Shown here: positions 16,330 to 25,481 of the stretch, piece after piece | Position numbering within the stretch: position 1 is the first letter of the stretch | Layout: every line of letters starts with the position of its first letter | DNA from: Dehalobacterium formicoaceticum | GTDB lineage: Bacteria; Bacillota; Dehalobacteriia; Dehalobacteriales; Dehalobacteriaceae | Assembly (NCBI RefSeq): GCF_002224645.1 | Contig: NZ_CP022121.1 | Location: forward strand, 3,378,501-3,442,500 | Reading direction: 5' to 3' | Length of the DNA: 64,000 nucleotides | Translations under genes and position numbers: made by a program | The notes under the pieces: model-generated | Told to the model about the DNA's origin: nothing | Database searches by the model: none | The model's input: only the letters and a program-made list of their open reading frames with translations

Positions 16330-16746
16330 TCAACAAACCGCCTTAACAACTTGTTCTCCATATTTTTTAATGGTATAAGTTGCTGTTATTCCATAGACAA
16401 CAAAGGCAAGCAAACTTGCAATTATGGTAGAGGGACCTTGAGTCCAGGGGGCATTAATAGTACCCTGCGCAGAGTTGATTGAAACTAACGCTACCCAAAC
16501 AATAGCTCCGTAAATACTGCCAAGCAACCAAAAATTTGTTTTAGCTATACCCGTTATGCCTTGCATTATAACCATTAGCAAAAATCCGGCAGCCTGCCCA
16601 GCAAGAATATGGATAATTAGTTGCCCAAAAGTTATTTTAGCTCCAAGGGTAGAAATCCCAAAGGCTTCTGATCCCGCAATTATTGCAGCTTGAGTAAGGG
16701 ATGCGATTAAAAAACCCAAAGAATATTTCCAGTACATATATAACAC
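16330..16746 (-). CDS. Small four-helix membrane protein, unknown function
   Basis: The 138-residue protein has four predicted membrane helices, starting MLYMYWKYSLGFLIASLTQA and including GQLIIHILAGQAAGFLLMVI and IASLLAFVVYGITATYTI. A good AAGGAG site precedes the ATG. I do not recognise the family with confidence; small clostridial membrane proteins of this shape are usually unannotated. It stands alone between IS3 copy 1 and REP/RAYT debris. Confidence 0.7.
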   Translation of the reverse strand: MLYMYWKYSLGFLIASLTQAAIIAGSEAFGISTLGAKITFGQLIIHILAGQAAGFLLMVIMQGITGIAKTNFWLLGSIYGAIVWVALVSINSAQGTINAPWTQGPSTIIASLLAFVVYGITATYTIKKYGEQVVKAVC

Positions 16747-16804
16747 TCCTTTTCAGGAGATATATTGCCCTTATATAAGATTTATATTCCGTCCACCAAA
16801 AATG

Positions 16805-16980
16805 GAGGGACAGGAGGGGACAGGTACATCGTCCCTATATCCAGTCAATTACACTTTTAGATATACCGGTGATTTTGGGTAATTGCCTGAATGTTCCCTT
16901 ATCCCTCCTCTGTAACAGCTAAAAACCCTTTGTTTCAAGTGCCACGTGAACAAGTGACACGGGGACGGGGGTCCTGTCAC
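16805..16980. repeat. REP-like repeats beside RAYT tail
   Basis: The 235-bp gap after the membrane gene holds GGGGACAGGTACATCGTCCC (16816-16835, the unit also found at 9681) and, 100 bp on, GTGCCACGTG with GTGACACGGGGACGGGGGTC. The latter nearly matches the sequence beside the RAYT fragment at 14296-14328. These are probably targets of the RAYT enzyme. Confidence 0.6.
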
Positions 16981-16981
16981 A

Positions 16982-17095
16982 TTATGCTCTTTGGATAATC
17001 CCCCTGCCAATTCCCGTTAGCCTCTCAATTCGTCTAATTGATAAGCCATAAACTTCCTTCAGGTCCTTTAAATATAAATTTCTCTTATTTTGACA
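16982..17095 (-). pseudogene. RAYT transposase C-terminal fragment, second copy
   Basis: The last ~37 codons of a longer frame read QNKRNLYLKDLKEVYGLSI, then RRIERLTGIGRGIIQRA, nearly the same as the fragment at 14329-14519. The frame extends upstream to 17377, but that part (WHLVSHICWMGEEQGYLTD and beyond) is not RAYT-like and I cannot identify it. The DNA similarity with the first fragment ends abruptly at about 17095, marking a junction. Confidence 0.65.
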
Positions 17096-17348
17096 TTTGA
17101 TCATCTCTTTTCTAAAAAAAGCGTCCTTAAATTTCAATTGAAACCAAAGGGCGCTGGGTTGTGTGATGTCCGGGAAGAAATATGATACCATCACTACGTA
17201 TTGATCTTGTGACGACATGCAGGTATCCGTAAGATATCCTTGTTCTTCGCCCATCCAGCAAATATGCGAAACTAAATGCCATGTCACAGCCATAAACAGC
17301 ATGGTATTTGACCGTAGAACCGAATCATACCTGCCTGTTCCTTCCCAG

Positions 17349-17640
17349 TCATTCGAGCATATTTGAGAATTGCTCAATGATACCTCTTCCGGAGGATCTT
17401 TCAGACGGAATGGGTGGGGATATCATCCTTTCTTCTTCATCTTCATCTTCATCTTCTTCATCTTCTTTATCGTCTTCAACAAAATAGCTATATTTTTCCC
17501 ATACTGAATACAAGGACCGGTAATCGCCTTGTATTAATAGTAACTTTTCTATAATCCCTATAGCCGCTCTACGGCTATGGGGTCTGTTATGTACTTTGAC
17601 CCAAATCCTGTCGAGATCATTAATATTTACAACGCCCATA
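17349..17640 (-). pseudogene. PqqD-like protein, C-terminal part (split by IS21 copy A)
   Basis: This is the distal portion of the gene starting at 20467. Removing IS21 and one 6-bp duplication joins KNMG to VVNINDLDRIWVKVHNRPH in frame. The tail continues AIGIIEKLLLIQGDYRSLYS, then a very acidic run (EDDKEDEEDEDEDEEE) and ends IIEQFSNMLE. The reconstructed protein has about 148 residues, longer than typical PqqD (~90), because of this acidic tail. Confidence 0.65.
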
Positions 17641-17742
17641 TGTCTATGGTAATCTAATAGTAGGCCACCGTAGTCATTGAAAAACCGGCCACAATAGATT
17701 AACCTACTTGAGAGGAAATTCAACAGGTAGGGGCTGGGAGAG

Positions 17743-19332
17743 ATGATCACAATGAACATCAAGCAACAAATTTTAATGATGCATATTCATGAAGGGAAAT
17801 CGCGCCGGGAAATTGCGAAAATAACAGGGATCAATCGGGACACCGTAGGAAAGTACATTGGACAATATGAGGAAGGGAGACAGCAATTATTGTCGAGCGG
17901 GTCGGCAGATATCCAGGCACTAGTCGACACCCTCACTTCTGCCCCCAAGTATACTGTGGGCATTCGACCCAAAAGAAAAATGACTGACGAGGTTGTGAAC
18001 AGGATCCAGTTCTATCTTGACGAGAATGAAACTAAGCGAAATCAGGGGCGGCACAAGCAGCAAAAAAAAGCCATTGATATCTTTGAAGCACTGGAAGCCG
18101 AGGGTACTCAACTAAGTTACAGTACCGTTCTTCGAACCATTAGAAGCTTGGAACGGAAACCAAAGGAAGCGTTTATTAAGGCTCTGTATGAACTTGGAGA
18201 CATTTGCGAATTTGATTGGGGTGAGGTTAAACTAAAAATTAATGGAAAATTTCAAGTTTTTCAGATGGCCGTATTCACAACGGCTTACGGGAACTATCGC
18301 TTTGCTTATCTGTTCACCAAACAAACAACAGAGTGTTTTCAGGAAGCACACGCCCTGTTTTTCCAGCATATCGGCCAAGTGTATCGTACCATGGTGTACG
18401 ATAACATGAAAGTCGCGGTGAAAAGGTTTATTGGAACGGAGAAGGAGCCGACGCAAGGATTGCTTCAATTGTCGCTCTACTATGGTTTTCAGTATCGGTT
18501 TTGCAATATTCGCAAGGGCAACGAAAAAGGTCATGTGGAGCGAAGCGTCGAGGTCGTTCGCCGAAAAGCCTTCGCTTTTCGGGACGAATTTGAATCCCTG
18601 GAGGAGGCAAATCAATATTTGCAGGATGTGTGCACTAAGCGTAATCGTAAGTCCCATGATGAGTACAACGGCCAGACGGCGGAGGAACGATTGGAAGAAG
18701 AGCGCCCCGCATTGCTGCCCACCCTTCCACCATTTGATGCAGCTCGCGTGATTTATGGACGGGTGAACAAATATTCCACCATCATCGTTGATCAGAATCG
18801 TTACTCAGTACCGGATCATTTGGTAGGTGAATCGATCATGATTAAAGCATATGCGACCCGGGTGCGATGCTTCCATCAGGAATCCTTGGTAGCGGAGCAT
18901 GTGCGATTAACCGGCAACCACGAGTGGCGGCTTGATCTGAATCATTATTTGGATACGCTAAGGAAAAAACCTGGTGCATTTGCCGGTAGTGCGGCATGGC
19001 AGCAGGCTCCTAAAAGGATAAAAGAAATATACGAAACATATTATACCAAACAAGACAAGGAATTTATACAGCTATTGCAATATATTCGAGACGATGTCCC
19101 ATTTGCGGAAGTCGAGCAAGCTATTCGGGAGCTGGAGAAAATTCATCCGGCTCAAGTGACTACGGATAAAATTAAAGTGCTTTGTGCTAGGAATCGTGAC
19201 GCGATGCCTGTTGTTCAACCAAATCTCTCGAAAACGGGAAAAGAGATTGTAGAGCGGTCAGCACAGCAGCTTCGCATGTACGATGACATGTTTGATACCC
19301 ATACACCAAAAGCAAAGGAGGACGTTGCATGA
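17743..19332 (+). CDS. istA: IS21 transposase IstA, copy A
   Basis: The 529-aa integrase-type transposase has an N-terminal HTH (MIHEGKSRREIAKITG region, about 12-40). Its DDE core shows CEFDWGEVKL, YRTMVYDNMKVAVKRF and the glutamate in GNEKGHVERSVE. A Mu-type C-terminal beta domain follows. It cuts and joins IS ends together with IstB. The stop codon overlaps the istB start. Full length and uninterrupted, so potentially active. Confidence 0.96.
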   Translation: MITMNIKQQILMMHIHEGKSRREIAKITGINRDTVGKYIGQYEEGRQQLLSSGSADIQALVDTLTSAPKYTVGIRPKRKMTDEVVNRIQFYLDENETKRNQGRHKQQKKAIDIFEALEAEGTQLSYSTVLRTIRSLERKPKEAFIKALYELGDICEFDWGEVKLKINGKFQVFQMAVFTTAYGNYRFAYLFTKQTTECFQEAHALFFQHIGQVYRTMVYDNMKVAVKRFIGTEKEPTQGLLQLSLYYGFQYRFCNIRKGNEKGHVERSVEVVRRKAFAFRDEFESLEEANQYLQDVCTKRNRKSHDEYNGQTAEERLEEERPALLPTLPPFDAARVIYGRVNKYSTIIVDQNRYSVPDHLVGESIMIKAYATRVRCFHQESLVAEHVRLTGNHEWRLDLNHYLDTLRKKPGAFAGSAAWQQAPKRIKEIYETYYTKQDKEFIQLLQYIRDDVPFAEVEQAIRELEKIHPAQVTTDKIKVLCARNRDAMPVVQPNLSKTGKEIVERSAQQLRMYDDMFDTHTPKAKEDVA

Positions 19333-20108
19333 GTAACGCGCCGCGCAAGGCGTTTAAGGAAGCGATATTGGAATATAGCAAAGAACTGAGACTCCCTATG
19401 ATTCGTAAGCATTTGGATGAGCAAGTTCGGGAGTCAACGCAGCAGGATGCCAGTTATGAAGCATTTCTGGCGCAGTTACTGGAGAAGGAATGTGATGCTC
19501 GTCGGGAAGCCTCGCGGCATAATCGCATTCGTCTGGCTGAATTTACACATAAAAAGTACCTTGAAGATTTGGTCATCGCGGATTTGCCAGATGATGCCCA
19601 AAAGAAGTTAAAGCAGCTGAAAACATTAGAGTTTATTCAGGAGGGGCGCAACATTATTCTGGCGGGGAACCCGGGAACAGGCAAGACGCATGTGAGTATT
19701 GGGCTAGGCTTAAAGGCCTGCCTGGAGGGATATAAAGTATGGTTTACAACTGTTCCCCTCCTCATTAACCGGATTAAAGAATGCCGAGCAGAGCAAACTC
19801 TTCGAGCCTTCCAGAACCGCTTTGAAAAATATGATTTGGTTATTGCCGATGAAATGGGTTATATATCTTTTGATAAGGAAGGATCTGAATTATTGTTTAC
19901 CCATTTGTCGCTGAGGGCTGGTCGCAAATCGACAATCATCACAACCAACTTATCCTTCGAACGATGGGGTGAAATTTTTCAGGATCCCGTGATGACGGCG
20001 GCCATGATTGACCGGTTGACGCATCAGTCATACATCGTCAACATGAATGGAAACTCGTACCGCATGAAAGAAACGAAGGAGTGGTTACAACAACAGCAAC
20101 TGGCATGA
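19329..20108 (+). CDS. istB: IS21 ATPase IstB, copy A
   Basis: The 259-aa AAA+ helper ATPase of IS21 transposition is related to DnaC. Walker A is LAGNPGTGKTH (about residues 113-123) and Walker B is DLVIADEMGY. It loads on target DNA and recruits IstA. Translation is coupled to istA by a 4-bp overlap. It is identical in sequence to the copy B protein. Confidence 0.96.
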   Translation: MSNAPRKAFKEAILEYSKELRLPMIRKHLDEQVRESTQQDASYEAFLAQLLEKECDARREASRHNRIRLAEFTHKKYLEDLVIADLPDDAQKKLKQLKTLEFIQEGRNIILAGNPGTGKTHVSIGLGLKACLEGYKVWFTTVPLLINRIKECRAEQTLRAFQNRFEKYDLVIADEMGYISFDKEGSELLFTHLSLRAGRKSTIITTNLSFERWGEIFQDPVMTAAMIDRLTHQSYIVNMNGNSYRMKETKEWLQQQQLA

Positions 20109-20122
20109 AGAAAAAAACAATA

Positions 20123-20170
20123 ACCCTGTATAAAGGTTTATCATGTTTTTGATAAACATTTATACAGGGT
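20123..20170. terminator. Long stem-loop after istB, copy A
   Basis: ACCCTGTATAAA pairs with TTTATACAGGGT, and the inner GTTTATCA pairs with TGATAAAC, giving a ~20-bp hairpin 15 bases after the istB stop. No T-run follows. The same hairpin is at 54721-54768 in copy B. It probably blocks readthrough. Confidence 0.6.
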
Positions 20171-20312
20171 GTAACAAGCGATAGCGCGTTAGCATTCATC
20201 GTGAAACAATGCTCTTTGAAAACTAAATATGCTTATGAAACGACTAAATTTTTTTTTCTTAGTGGCCGAAAATTAAATGACTATATGGCCTAATTTTAAG
20301 TTGACAAATACA

Positions 20313-20467
20313 CCCATATTCTTGATCAGTTCTATTAATAAATATGCTTCCCTATCAACATCCATCATAGTTCCTGTGCTAATGTCGAATAGTATTCCGC
20401 CAAAGTATTCCGGTCTATAGCGAACGCTGTCTGAAAGGCTTATATAGGGTGATTTCACAGCTTTCAC
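20313..20467 (-). pseudogene. PqqD-like RiPP-recognition protein, N-terminal part (split by IS21 copy A)
   Basis: A GTG start (20467), eight bases after AGGAGG, gives KAVKSPYISLSDSVRYRPEY, then FGGILFDISTGTMMDVDREA and YLLIELIKNMG. The pattern R-x-E-x-FGG-hhF...TG...V-x-x-x-A is that of PqqD/MftB-type peptide chaperones, which present RiPP precursors to radical SAM or other enzymes. IS21 copy A interrupts the gene after Gly52. No maturase gene remains nearby. Short AT-rich frames upstream (20500-20745) might hold a decayed precursor, but none is convincing. Confidence 0.65.
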
Positions 20468-20746
20468 TGAGTCATCCTCCTCAAAGTTTTTATTTTGAAG
20501 CTTCTAACTAAACAATTATCCCAAAATTTTCGACAGCAGTTAAACCATATCCTTCAATATACGGGACTTTTATTACCAAAGGCACTACTTTTTCCCGAAT
20601 CCATCAAAACATCACGATCAGTTGCTTGTATGAAACGGGAATCTGCCCTAAACTCCGTAGAAATTGAAAATGACAACTCCAAGTAACTCTGATAGAATAA
20701 AGTTGCTAGACGATAGACAATCAGAATAACAGAAGGAGCTGTCATA

Positions 20747-20983
20747 ATGAAAGTATATCAGGAAAACAAAGAATCAGTCAATGGAAGTATCCAAATAATA
20801 AACAGTACAGTGCTGTACGAAAAGGCACGCTAGGGATTGATGGAGCTCTCGATGTCGCTGGGCCTCGATGTCATGTGGATGATGCTGGAGGAAGATGTAG
20901 TGCAGTATGCCGGCCCCAAAGGGAAGCACAATACGGAAGAGCGCAGCGGATATCGGCACGGTACCGACAAGACTACGGTGTGA
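20747..20983 (+). pseudogene. IS256 (mutator)-type transposase N-terminal remnant
   Basis: A ribosome site AGAAGGAG precedes ATG 20747. The frame has an early TAG and then reads GLMELSMSLGLDVMWMMLEE and DVVQYAGPKGKHNTEERSGY, ending RHGTDKTTV and a stop. The AGPKGKHN...YRHGT signature is that of mutator-type transposases. The catalytic domain is gone; the IS21 remnant begins 50 bp downstream. Confidence 0.7.
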
Positions 20984-21033
20984 AAGGATTATCATATCAT
21001 TTTTCAATGCTTTATGGCCTCATTAATAAACAA

Positions 21034-21716
21034 CTGTCTATGGTAACCTAATAGTAGGCCACCGTAGTCATTGAAAAACCGGCCACAATAGAGTAACCTA
21101 CTTGAGATAAACTCAACAGGTAGGGGCTGGGAGAGAATGATAACAATGAACATCAAACAACAAATTTTAATGATGCATATTCATGAAGGAAGATCACGCC
21201 GGGAAATTGCGAAAATAACAGGGATCAATCGAGACACCGTCGGAAAGTACATTGGACAATATGGGGAAGGGAGACAGCAATTATTGGCAAGCGGGTCGGC
21301 AGATATCCAGTCACTAATCGATTCTCTTACCACTGCGCCCAGTATACTGTGGGCATTCGACCCAAACGAAAATTGACTGACGGGGTTATAAAAAGGATTC
21401 AGTTCTACCTTGACGAGAATGAAACTAAGCGAAATCAGGGGCAGCGCAAACAGCAAAAAAAGCCATTGATATCTTTGAGGCGCTGGAGGCCGAGGGTGTC
21501 CAACTAAGTTACAGTACCGTTCTTCGAACCATTCACAGTTTAGAATGGAAACCAAAGGAAGCGTTTATTAAGGCTTTGTATGAGCCCGGAGATATCTGTG
21601 AATTTGATTGGGGTGAGGTTAAACTAAAAATTAATGGAAGATTGCAAATTTTTCAGATGGCCGTATTCACAACGGCTTACGGGAATTACCGCTTTGCTTA
21701 TATCTATTCACCAAAC
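21034..21716 (+). pseudogene. Decayed IS21 copy C: left end and istA fragment
   Basis: The left terminus TGTCTATGGTAACC matches copy A, and istA similarity runs from 21137 to about 21716, where it stops abruptly. At least two one-base deletions break the frame: near 21340 (CAAG to CAG) and in an A-run near 21460. Several substitutions separate it from copies A and B, so it is an older relative. The right end and istB are missing. Confidence 0.85.
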
Positions 21717-21786
21717 TTACCGCGCAAGGGCATCCCAAGGCATTTACTGTACTCAGCGCTAAAGGAAACGCTCCCAGGCTGATTGG

Positions 21787-22921
21787 TATAAATTCTGGTC
21801 CTTTTGTCAGGGAAATCAAGGAGTTTGTTGATCGAAAAAATATCAGCGGGTCGAAAATATATTTCCGAGGAGTACTGTCTAAAAGCCTTCGATAAATTTT
21901 GCGCTATGAAGGAGAATGAATTATTGACTCCCCAGCAGTTGGCAGACGCCTGGCGCTGGAAGGTTAGAGAAAAAAGCACCGCTAATATTGGGATGATCAG
22001 AGAGTTAGGCTTGTACCTCACCATGCAGGGTAGTACGAAAACTTTTGTGGTTCCTTACGCGAATGGAGATATGCCAAAACCGGCATTTACTGGGTACACA
22101 GGTTCATTTGCGGAAGAAATCGTATCGTTTCTTAAAGCGAAAAGATCTGCCGGTTTGAAGTACAGACATGAGGAGCTTCGTCTAAAGGATTTCGATAAAT
22201 TTTGCAATGAGCAATCTAATTTGAAATTGTCTCCGCAGCAACTGGCTGACGCGTTTATACATTTCCAAGAGGAACGCGGTTATTCCAAGAGCAGAAGAAG
22301 TGCCTCCATTATTAAAGCATTCGGTAACTATCTTACTGATAATGGTTGTTCAAACGCTTTTACTATCATTGATAAAAATTTCGTCGCTGGCCCATACGCG
22401 GAGGAGATATCGGATTTTGTCGCCTTCAAAAAATCTTGTGGATTTAAGTATATTAATTCCGGTTACCATCTGAGGTTTTTTGATGTGTTTTGCGCCACGA
22501 AAGAAAACGAATCTCTGACCCCTCAAAAGTTGGCTGATAAATGGGTCCTAAAAAGAGACAATGAGCATCCTAATACACGCGCTGGCCGGGTAGACCCAGT
22601 CAGAGTTTTCGGCAAATATCTTACAAGCATTGGACATCCCAAAGCTTTTATGATTGCGGTTGATGCTGCGCAAAGGAGGACTCCTAAGCCTCCATATCTG
22701 TTTTCAGAAGACGATATTGATACATTCTTTGGCGCGTGCGCTGAATTGAAGGCGGATGAAAAACAACCATCCATGCACATCGTTCTGCCGGCGGCGTTTT
22801 TGTTTATGCACTGTATGGGTGTCAGGACCTGTGAATTAAAAATATTGATGGAGAATGTGAATCTTGAAACCGGCGAAGTCATCATTATAGACGCCAAGAC
22901 CGGTGAACGGGCTGTGTATAT
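21787..22921 (+). pseudogene. Tyrosine recombinase with three N-terminal repeats, frameshifted and truncated
   Basis: Three ~95-residue SAM-like core-binding repeats share the pattern (F/Y)xEEIxxFxxxKxSxGxKY and LTPQQLADxW. They start at about 21790, 22100 and 22390. The first is out of frame because one A is missing near 21830 (CGAAAAAATATC). The catalytic domain begins at FLFMHCMGVRTCELKILM (first catalytic Arg region) but ends after AKTGERAVYM, where the IS66 element inserted. The distal H-x-x-R and Tyr are absent. Multiple N-terminal repeats are unusual for integrases. Confidence 0.75.
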
Positions 22922-23020
22922 GTAAGCGTCAAATCAAACCCACATATTCGTCCTTTTCTTACTATGAGATAATGAATTCGAAAAGAGGGACAAAACCTCC
23001 TCCATGACAATCACAAGGAA

Positions 23021-23383
23021 GTGAGTGTGGCTATGATGTTAGGCCGAGTAGACACGGTTTATCTTGCAGCCGGCGCAACGGATCTTCGCAAGTCTATCGA
23101 TGGCTTGGCTGTAATCGTGCAAGAGCATTTCCGCTTGGATCCATTCTCTAGGCATCTTTTTGTCTTTTGTAATCGCAAAAAGGACAAAGTCAAAGTCCTA
23201 GAATGGGGTGGCGATGGATTCTGGCTCCATTACAAGCGCCTCGAGAAAGGACACTTTCAGTGGCCAGATGGCAATAGCCAGTCACTTGCTGTCAGCCAGC
23301 GAGAATTTCGATGGCTGCTCGATGGTTTACCCCTTCATCAGGCAAGTGCCAATCCGGAAATAAGCGAGAGAATCATCATATAA
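23021..23383 (+). CDS. tnpB: IS66 accessory protein TnpB (Orf2)
   Basis: The 120-aa protein carries the full IS66 Orf2 signature: VYLAAGATDLRKSIDGL, LFVFCNRKKDKVKVLEW, GFWLHYKRLEKGHFQWP and FRWLLDGL. It is required for IS66 transposition, but its mechanism is unknown. AAGGAAGTGAG precedes the start region; an internal ATG lies at codon 5. Confidence 0.95.
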   Translation: MSVAMMLGRVDTVYLAAGATDLRKSIDGLAVIVQEHFRLDPFSRHLFVFCNRKKDKVKVLEWGGDGFWLHYKRLEKGHFQWPDGNSQSLAVSQREFRWLLDGLPLHQASANPEISERIII

Positions 23384-23455
23384 AAACTGCGAAAAACCTT
23401 GATTCTATGCGGTTTTTGGCTATCTTTCATTAGCGAAAAATGATATAATAAAGCC

Positions 23456-25048
23456 ATGGAAAACATAACTGAATCAGACGCAAACCATCCTCAAACGGAT
23501 GAACATATACAAAGTCTTAAGGACAAAATTTCTGTTCAAGAGCACCAAATCGAAGAGTTGTCCGCTAAGCTGAAATGGTACGAAGAACAGTTCCTTTTAA
23601 GCCAGAAGCGGCGATTCGGTGCATCCAGCGAGAAAACCAATCCAGATCAATTAAGTTTCTTCGATGAAGCGGAACAAGAAGCCGATCCTAAGGCATCTGA
23701 ACCAACGGTTGAGGAAATTACATATAAAAGACGCAAGACCAAGGGCAAGAACGACAAAATGCTTGATGATCTTCCCGTAGAGACTGTGGAATACCCCTTA
23801 TCGGATGAAGCACAAACTTGCCCACAGTGTGGTGAGCATTTACATCAGATGAGTAAAGAAATCCGAAAGGAGATCAAGGTTATTCCAGCTCAGGTTAAGG
23901 TAGTCAAACACGTGCGACACGTATATACATGCCGTAACTGTGAGAAAAATGACATCTCCACGCCGGTGATCACTGCACCCATGCCTGCCCCTGTGCTTCC
24001 GGGTAGCTTTGTCTCGCCCTCTTTAATGGCGTTTGTGATGGATCGAAAATATACTTTAGCTGTTCCGCTTTACCGGCAGGAGCAGCAATTCAAACACTTT
24101 GGTATCGATTTATCTCGCCAGACACTGGCCAACTGGATGATTCACGGTGCGAATGATTGGCTTGTTCATCTGTACAACCGCATGCATACCAAGCTAATTG
24201 GGCATGAGATTTTACATGCGGATGAAACGATATTGCAAGTGCTGCGTGAAGAAGGAAGAACAGCCGCTAACAAATCATATATGTGGCTGTATGCTACAGG
24301 TCATACGGATGTGCCGATCTATCTTTATGACTATCGTACGACCAGAGCCAGTAAGCATCCGCAAAACATGCTTGACGGTTTTAATGGATACTTGCATACT
24401 GATGGCTATATAGGGTATAACGGCATTCCAGGTGTCAAACCGGTCGGTTGCTTCGCTCATGCCAGAAGGTATTTTTCTGATGCACTCAAAGCCTTGCCAA
24501 AAGGCTCCGACCAGACATCTTCTGTTGCGAAAGAAGGGCTGGATTATTGTAACCAGCTTTTTCACCTAGAGCAAGGGTTCAAGGATCTGGATGCTGACGA
24601 GCGATACGACAAGCGTTTGGAACAAAGCAAACCGGTTCTTGATGTCTTCGAAGCCTGGTTAAGAACGAAGAAAAGACAGGTTCTTCCGAAAAGTGCTTTA
24701 GGAAAAGCCATTGATTACAGCCTGAAGCAGTGGGATAAACTGTGCGCGTTCTTGCTTGATGGTCGGCTGGAAATCAGTAATAACCGAGCAGAACGAGCCA
24801 TCAAGCCTTTCGTAATCGGAAGAAAAAACTTCCTCTTCAGTAACACTCCGAAGGGTGCTACGGCCAGTGCAATCATCTACAGCATGATTGAGACGGCAAA
24901 GGCCAACCATCTGAGCCCTTTTCATTATTTGACGTATCTATTTGAGAAGTTGCCCAACATTGACTTGGGAAATATGGCTCAACTGGATGCTTTGCTCCCA
25001 TGGTCGGACACGCTTCCGGAATCCTGCAAAGTTTCTTCAAATAACTGA
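23456..25048 (+). CDS. tnpC: IS66 transposase TnpC
   Basis: The 530-aa DDE transposase has an N-terminal leucine-zipper helix (about 17-50), a zinc-finger region (CPQCGEHLHQM and CRNCEKN), and the catalytic core ILHADETILQVL, LHTDGYIGYN and SNNRAERAIKPFVIGRKN. The family length is normal and no stop interrupts it. It ends 12 bp inside the convergent tnpA-like gene. Confidence 0.96.
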   Translation: MENITESDANHPQTDEHIQSLKDKISVQEHQIEELSAKLKWYEEQFLLSQKRRFGASSEKTNPDQLSFFDEAEQEADPKASEPTVEEITYKRRKTKGKNDKMLDDLPVETVEYPLSDEAQTCPQCGEHLHQMSKEIRKEIKVIPAQVKVVKHVRHVYTCRNCEKNDISTPVITAPMPAPVLPGSFVSPSLMAFVMDRKYTLAVPLYRQEQQFKHFGIDLSRQTLANWMIHGANDWLVHLYNRMHTKLIGHEILHADETILQVLREEGRTAANKSYMWLYATGHTDVPIYLYDYRTTRASKHPQNMLDGFNGYLHTDGYIGYNGIPGVKPVGCFAHARRYFSDALKALPKGSDQTSSVAKEGLDYCNQLFHLEQGFKDLDADERYDKRLEQSKPVLDVFEAWLRTKKRQVLPKSALGKAIDYSLKQWDKLCAFLLDGRLEISNNRAERAIKPFVIGRKNFLFSNTPKGATASAIIYSMIETAKANHLSPFHYLTYLFEKLPNIDLGNMAQLDALLPWSDTLPESCKVSSNN

Positions 25049-25354
25049 TAGCGTCTTAACGACATCAGAGAGAAGTTTGGGATTGAATCCCGGACGCACT
25101 TCAATAGTTGCTTTGCCTACACGAACGGGCAAAGCTTCTTGAGGTTCGCTTACTTCTAACCCGCCGATCTCCACGGAAAGCCACTGCATTTTCTTCTCTG
25201 CTGACTTGCTTTCTGACTTAAACTTACGCATCCAGTAGCGCAGCTGATTGATCTTCAATTCATGTGCTGTGCACCATGCTGTAGCCGTTTGGCCACTCGA
25301 TTTAAATTCATTCACCCTGGATTTCCACATTTGGCACTTTTCAACTTTGGTCAA
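25037..25354 (-). CDS. tnpA: IS66 accessory protein TnpA-like, in reverse orientation
   Basis: The 105-residue protein begins MTKVEKCQMWKSRVNEFKSS, with WCTAHELKINQLRYWMRKFK. This is the HTH-like IS66 TnpA pattern, followed by a variable tail (LPVRVGKATIEVRPGF). In most IS66 elements tnpA precedes tnpB on the same strand; here it is convergent with tnpC at the opposite end and the two stop codons overlap by 12 bp. GGAGG-type spacing before the start is good. Confidence 0.87.
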   Translation of the reverse strand: MTKVEKCQMWKSRVNEFKSSGQTATAWCTAHELKINQLRYWMRKFKSESKSAEKKMQWLSVEIGGLEVSEPQEALPVRVGKATIEVRPGFNPKLLSDVVKTLSVI

Positions 25355-25481
25355 TGAGCAGGCCTCCTTATAGTTATCATGGAGACATTATCTCATAGCT
25401 AGATTCAAAAGAATATGTGGGTAGTATTTGACGCTTACGTATAGAAGGTTCCGGGTTAGGAGTCGTGTAAGGTTATGTGGG

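Larger units (their letters stand above)
17641..20312 (+). mobile_element. IS21-family element, copy A, with 6-bp target duplication
   Basis: The 2672-bp element has ends TGTCTATGG...AAATACA, with multiple internal terminal repeats (GGCCACCGTAG, CCGGCCACAATAG) typical of IS21. The target duplication CCCATA is at 17635-17640 and 20313-20318. It encodes IstA and IstB overlapping by ATGA. The encoded proteins are identical to those of copy B (54579-57250), so movement was recent. A long hairpin follows istB at 20123-20170. Confidence 0.95.
22922..25438 (+). mobile_element. IS66-family element
   Basis: The 2517-bp element is bounded by a perfect 13-bp inverted repeat, GTAAGCGTCAAAT/ATTTGACGCTTAC. 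It encodes TnpB and TnpC rightward and a TnpA-like protein leftward at the far end. Flanks show only a weak GTATA match rather than the usual 8-bp duplication. It interrupts the recombinase gene. Confidence 0.92.

Noticed and set aside
17641-17762. Extension of the acidic-tail frame into IS21 (MMFIVIISPSPYLLN...)
   Set aside because: The extra N-terminal residues are translated IS21 terminus; the native protein begins at 20467.
20495-20745. Possible RiPP precursor upstream of the PqqD-like gene
   Set aside because: Frames such as one ending VPYIEGYGLTAVENFGIIV are suggestive, but no start, leader pattern or core repeat is convincing.
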